DNA from: Myxococcales bacterium
GTDB taxonomy: Bacteria; Myxococcota_A; Polyangia; Fen-1088
NCBI GenBank assembly: GCA_003161835.1
Contig: PMNO01000108.1
Location: 5,334 to 11,783, forward strand
DNA: 6,450 bases
Direction: 5' to 3'
The notes under the pieces were generated by a model. That model ran no database searches, was not told the DNA's origin, and saw only the letters and a list, made by a program, of their open reading frames with translations. A program made the position numbers and the translations under genes. Below, piece after piece: positions 5,017 through 6,450 of this stretch (the stretch's first letter is position 1; every line of letters begins with the position of its first letter).

Positions 5017-6419
5017 CCACACACCGACACGTCGCAGGCCAAAGGCAGGCTGCGGCGGGGCTGACCAAAACAGGCCCGTGCATCTCCCGGGTTGACGAGA
5101 CGCGGGCAACGGGGACTGGACTTGCAGGCCGTCTGCACCACCCCGGGCGCGCACGCGATCACCGCGCGCCCCGGCTTGCTTCGATAGTCAATCTCCAGGG
5201 TGGTCTGGGCGAACAGGTTGGCACCGATCAGGCCGTCGATCTCGGGTCCCTCCGGGCGAATCTCGGCGCGCAGAGCCTGCAGCAATGGCGTGCTGTCGGG
5301 AAGAACCGCCACCGGGATGTTTTCCCCGAACTCGACATACGCGGCGGCGTTCTGAGCCTTGGTGGCGTCGCGCGGATCGGTGTCGCAGGGCAGGGGGCAT
5401 GCCCCGGTCGTTCCGTCTTCCGATTGGTGGTGTTCGATCCATTCGAGACGTCGCGCTCGCCCCAGATCGACGCACGCCCCGGGGTTCGTCGCGTCGTCCA
5501 ACTCTTGGTTCACGAGCGCGATGCGGGGCAGGGTCGACCACGACACGTTCGTCAGTGGCGCGGGCAACGTGGGAATCAACAGCGTCGCGCCTGGGACCGG
5601 AGGCGTGAGGGGCGACGTCAACTGGCCGGCGGCGACCCGGTTCCAGGCCGATTGCGACAACACCAGCGGCCCGATGCCCGTCGCGACCACGAGGGCCAGA
5701 TTGGTGCCCGTGGCCAGGCCGACCTCGTCTCCACGCTTGCAACACCGTTCCGGTTCGAGCGCGTCGGGATCGAAGGGGGTGGGGCCCCCGCACGCGCGGA
5801 CGACCACGCGGCTGGGCGGGACCTCCAACGGCCCGGTGAGCCCCAAAACATCTGGGCGCGATTCGACCGTCAGCTCGGCCCCGCCCAGAAGGTTGAAATG
5901 GAGCACCGCGAATCCCGCCGCATCCAAGAAGCCATCCGTCGCCCCCTGACGGGCCCAGAACGTCACGGCCGGTTTCGCGAATTCGAATTGCACCGAAAAA
6001 TTCTGGAGCAGTGTACCGCCCAACACGGCCCCCGGGCCGTCGGGGTTCAGGCCCGTGGACAGGCCTTCGATCTGATGAAATGTCCCACGCACGATCGGAG
6101 CCACGCGCCCGGCGGGAGGTTGGCCGTCCAGGATGTCGAAGTCACGCAAGACGATCTGAGCGCCCCCGGATTGCCGGCCAAACAAGTTGAGGGCGGAGCC
6201 GGTATCCACGGAAATCGTGAATGGCTGGTTGGTCGGGCCCTGCGCGCTCGCGACCAGGCCCACCTCGTCGGTGTTCGTACGGGGCAGCAGATTGATGGGA
6301 AAGCCATCGGTGGTGCAGCAGGGCTCCGAGCATCCAGCGGCCCCGCCGATCGTCGTGACGGTCGCGGCGACGGTCGCGATCAATCCCGTCCACCAGAGCC
6401 GACCACCCAACCCTGTCAC
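5013..6419 (-). CDS. Cys-rich lipoprotein, aspartic-protease-like (bilobed, second Asp lost)
   Basis: This is a 468-residue lipoprotein with a hydrophobic signal (9-25) and lipobox AAGC ending at Cys30. The first half has FTISVDTGSALNLF (67-80), a classic retropepsin/pepsin Asp-Thr-Gly site (Asp72), and later VLGGTLLQNFSVQFEF (132-147), the usual closing G-L-x-x-F strand motif. The second half repeats the order: LALVVATGIGPLVLS (241-255), then IDGLIGANLFAQTTLEIDY (394-412). Cys-Cys (34-35; 226-227) and DEVGL (51-55; 231-235) precede both, supporting internal duplication. Ala246 stands where the second catalytic Asp would be, so classical two-Asp catalysis within one chain is doubtful. The protein could be a dimer using Asp72 pairs, or a binding protein. 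The second half has an extra Cys-containing insertion (about 305-350), and the C-terminal tail has six Cys. GTG 6419 lies four bases after the upstream stop. Fold and function are inferred from motifs. Confidence 0.8.
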   Translation of the reverse strand: MTGLGGRLWWTGLIATVAATVTTIGGAAGCSEPCCTTDGFPINLLPRTNTDEVGLVASAQGPTNQPFTISVDTGSALNLFGRQSGGAQIVLRDFDILDGQPPAGRVAPIVRGTFHQIEGLSTGLNPDGPGAVLGGTLLQNFSVQFEFAKPAVTFWARQGATDGFLDAAGFAVLHFNLLGGAELTVESRPDVLGLTGPLEVPPSRVVVRACGGPTPFDPDALEPERCCKRGDEVGLATGTNLALVVATGIGPLVLSQSAWNRVAAGQLTSPLTPPVPGATLLIPTLPAPLTNVSWSTLPRIALVNQELDDATNPGACVDLGRARRLEWIEHHQSEDGTTGACPLPCDTDPRDATKAQNAAAYVEFGENIPVAVLPDSTPLLQALRAEIRPEGPEIDGLIGANLFAQTTLEIDYRSKPGRAVIACAPGVVQTACKSSPRCPRLVNPGDARACFGQPRRSLPLACDVSVCG

Positions 6420-6423
6420 CTGG

Positions 6424-6450
6424 TCACTCGTCCTTCTCGTCGAGCTTCTT
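6424..6450 (-). CDS. 3' end of an upstream minus-strand gene (partial)
   Basis: Reading the minus strand from the window edge gives KKLDEKDE and a TGA at 6426-6424, four bases before the GTG start of the aspartic-protease-like lipoprotein. The close spacing matches the tight packing of the block, and AAGGA inside these codons (6435-6431) may serve the downstream start. The charged tail does not identify the protein. Another minus-strand frame is also open to the edge, so the call rests on spacing and context. Confidence 0.45.
   Translation of the reverse strand, partial: KKLDEKDE

Noticed and set aside
5017..5154. Upstream extension of the TolB/FlgO-like gene to 5154
   Set aside because: It would overlap the previous gene by about 140 bases and place 46 non-signal residues before the export signal. 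The ATGA overlap at 5016 is more economical.
5359..5949. 196-residue plus-strand open frame opposite the aspartic-protease-like gene
   Set aside because: It is antisense to a lipoprotein with a signal and paired family motifs; its own product shows no domain.
1..6450. CRISPR arrays, tRNA/rRNA genes, insertion sequences, attachment sites, riboswitches
   Set aside because: No regularly spaced repeats, tRNA-like cloverleafs, transposase motifs or terminal repeats were seen. Intergenic space is too short to hold such elements, though small non-coding RNAs inside genes cannot be ruled out by eye.

Overview
The window is GC-rich throughout, with strong G/C preference at third codon positions, frequent GTG starts and genes packed end to end. 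This, together with two predicted lipoproteins of unfamiliar type, a TolB/FlgO-like envelope protein and a pseudopilin, suggests a Myxococcota (former deltaproteobacterial) genome. That assignment is an inference from composition and gene types; there is no rRNA or other phylogenetic marker here.

There are two gene blocks facing each other. The plus-strand block (about 1-3444) is an aromatic amino-acid operon. It holds the possible tail of an upstream gene (stop at 46-48), prephenate dehydrogenase tyrA (45-962), an uncharacterised lipoprotein (959-2077), and EPSP synthase aroA (2089-3444). The first two junctions are GTGA stop/start overlaps, and aroA has a good Shine-Dalgarno sequence that begins inside the stop codon of the lipoprotein gene. 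The block therefore looks like one translationally coupled unit. AroA makes EPSP, the precursor of chorismate; TyrA takes chorismate-derived prephenate towards tyrosine. The lipoprotein between them has no obvious role in the pathway.

The minus-strand block (6450 down to 3470) is a set of exported or envelope proteins. It holds the last eight codons of an upstream gene, a cysteine-rich lipoprotein with an aspartic-protease-like (pepsin/retropepsin) architecture (6419-5013), a secreted or membrane TolB/FlgO-like protein (5016-4144) and a GspH/FimT-type pseudopilin (4081-3470). The first two complete genes overlap by ATGA; the pseudopilin follows after 62 bases.

The most interesting item is the 468-residue lipoprotein. 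It appears to be an internal duplication of a retropepsin-like half: Cys-Cys and DEVGL landmarks occur in both halves. The first half keeps the catalytic Asp-Thr-Gly, but the second has Ala-Thr-Gly at the equivalent place.

The blocks converge with only 25 bases between the aroA and pseudopilin stop codons. A GC-rich hairpin sits over the aroA stop there. No gap exceeds 62 bases, so there is no long gene-free stretch. I see no tRNA, rRNA, CRISPR array, insertion sequence, attachment site or origin.
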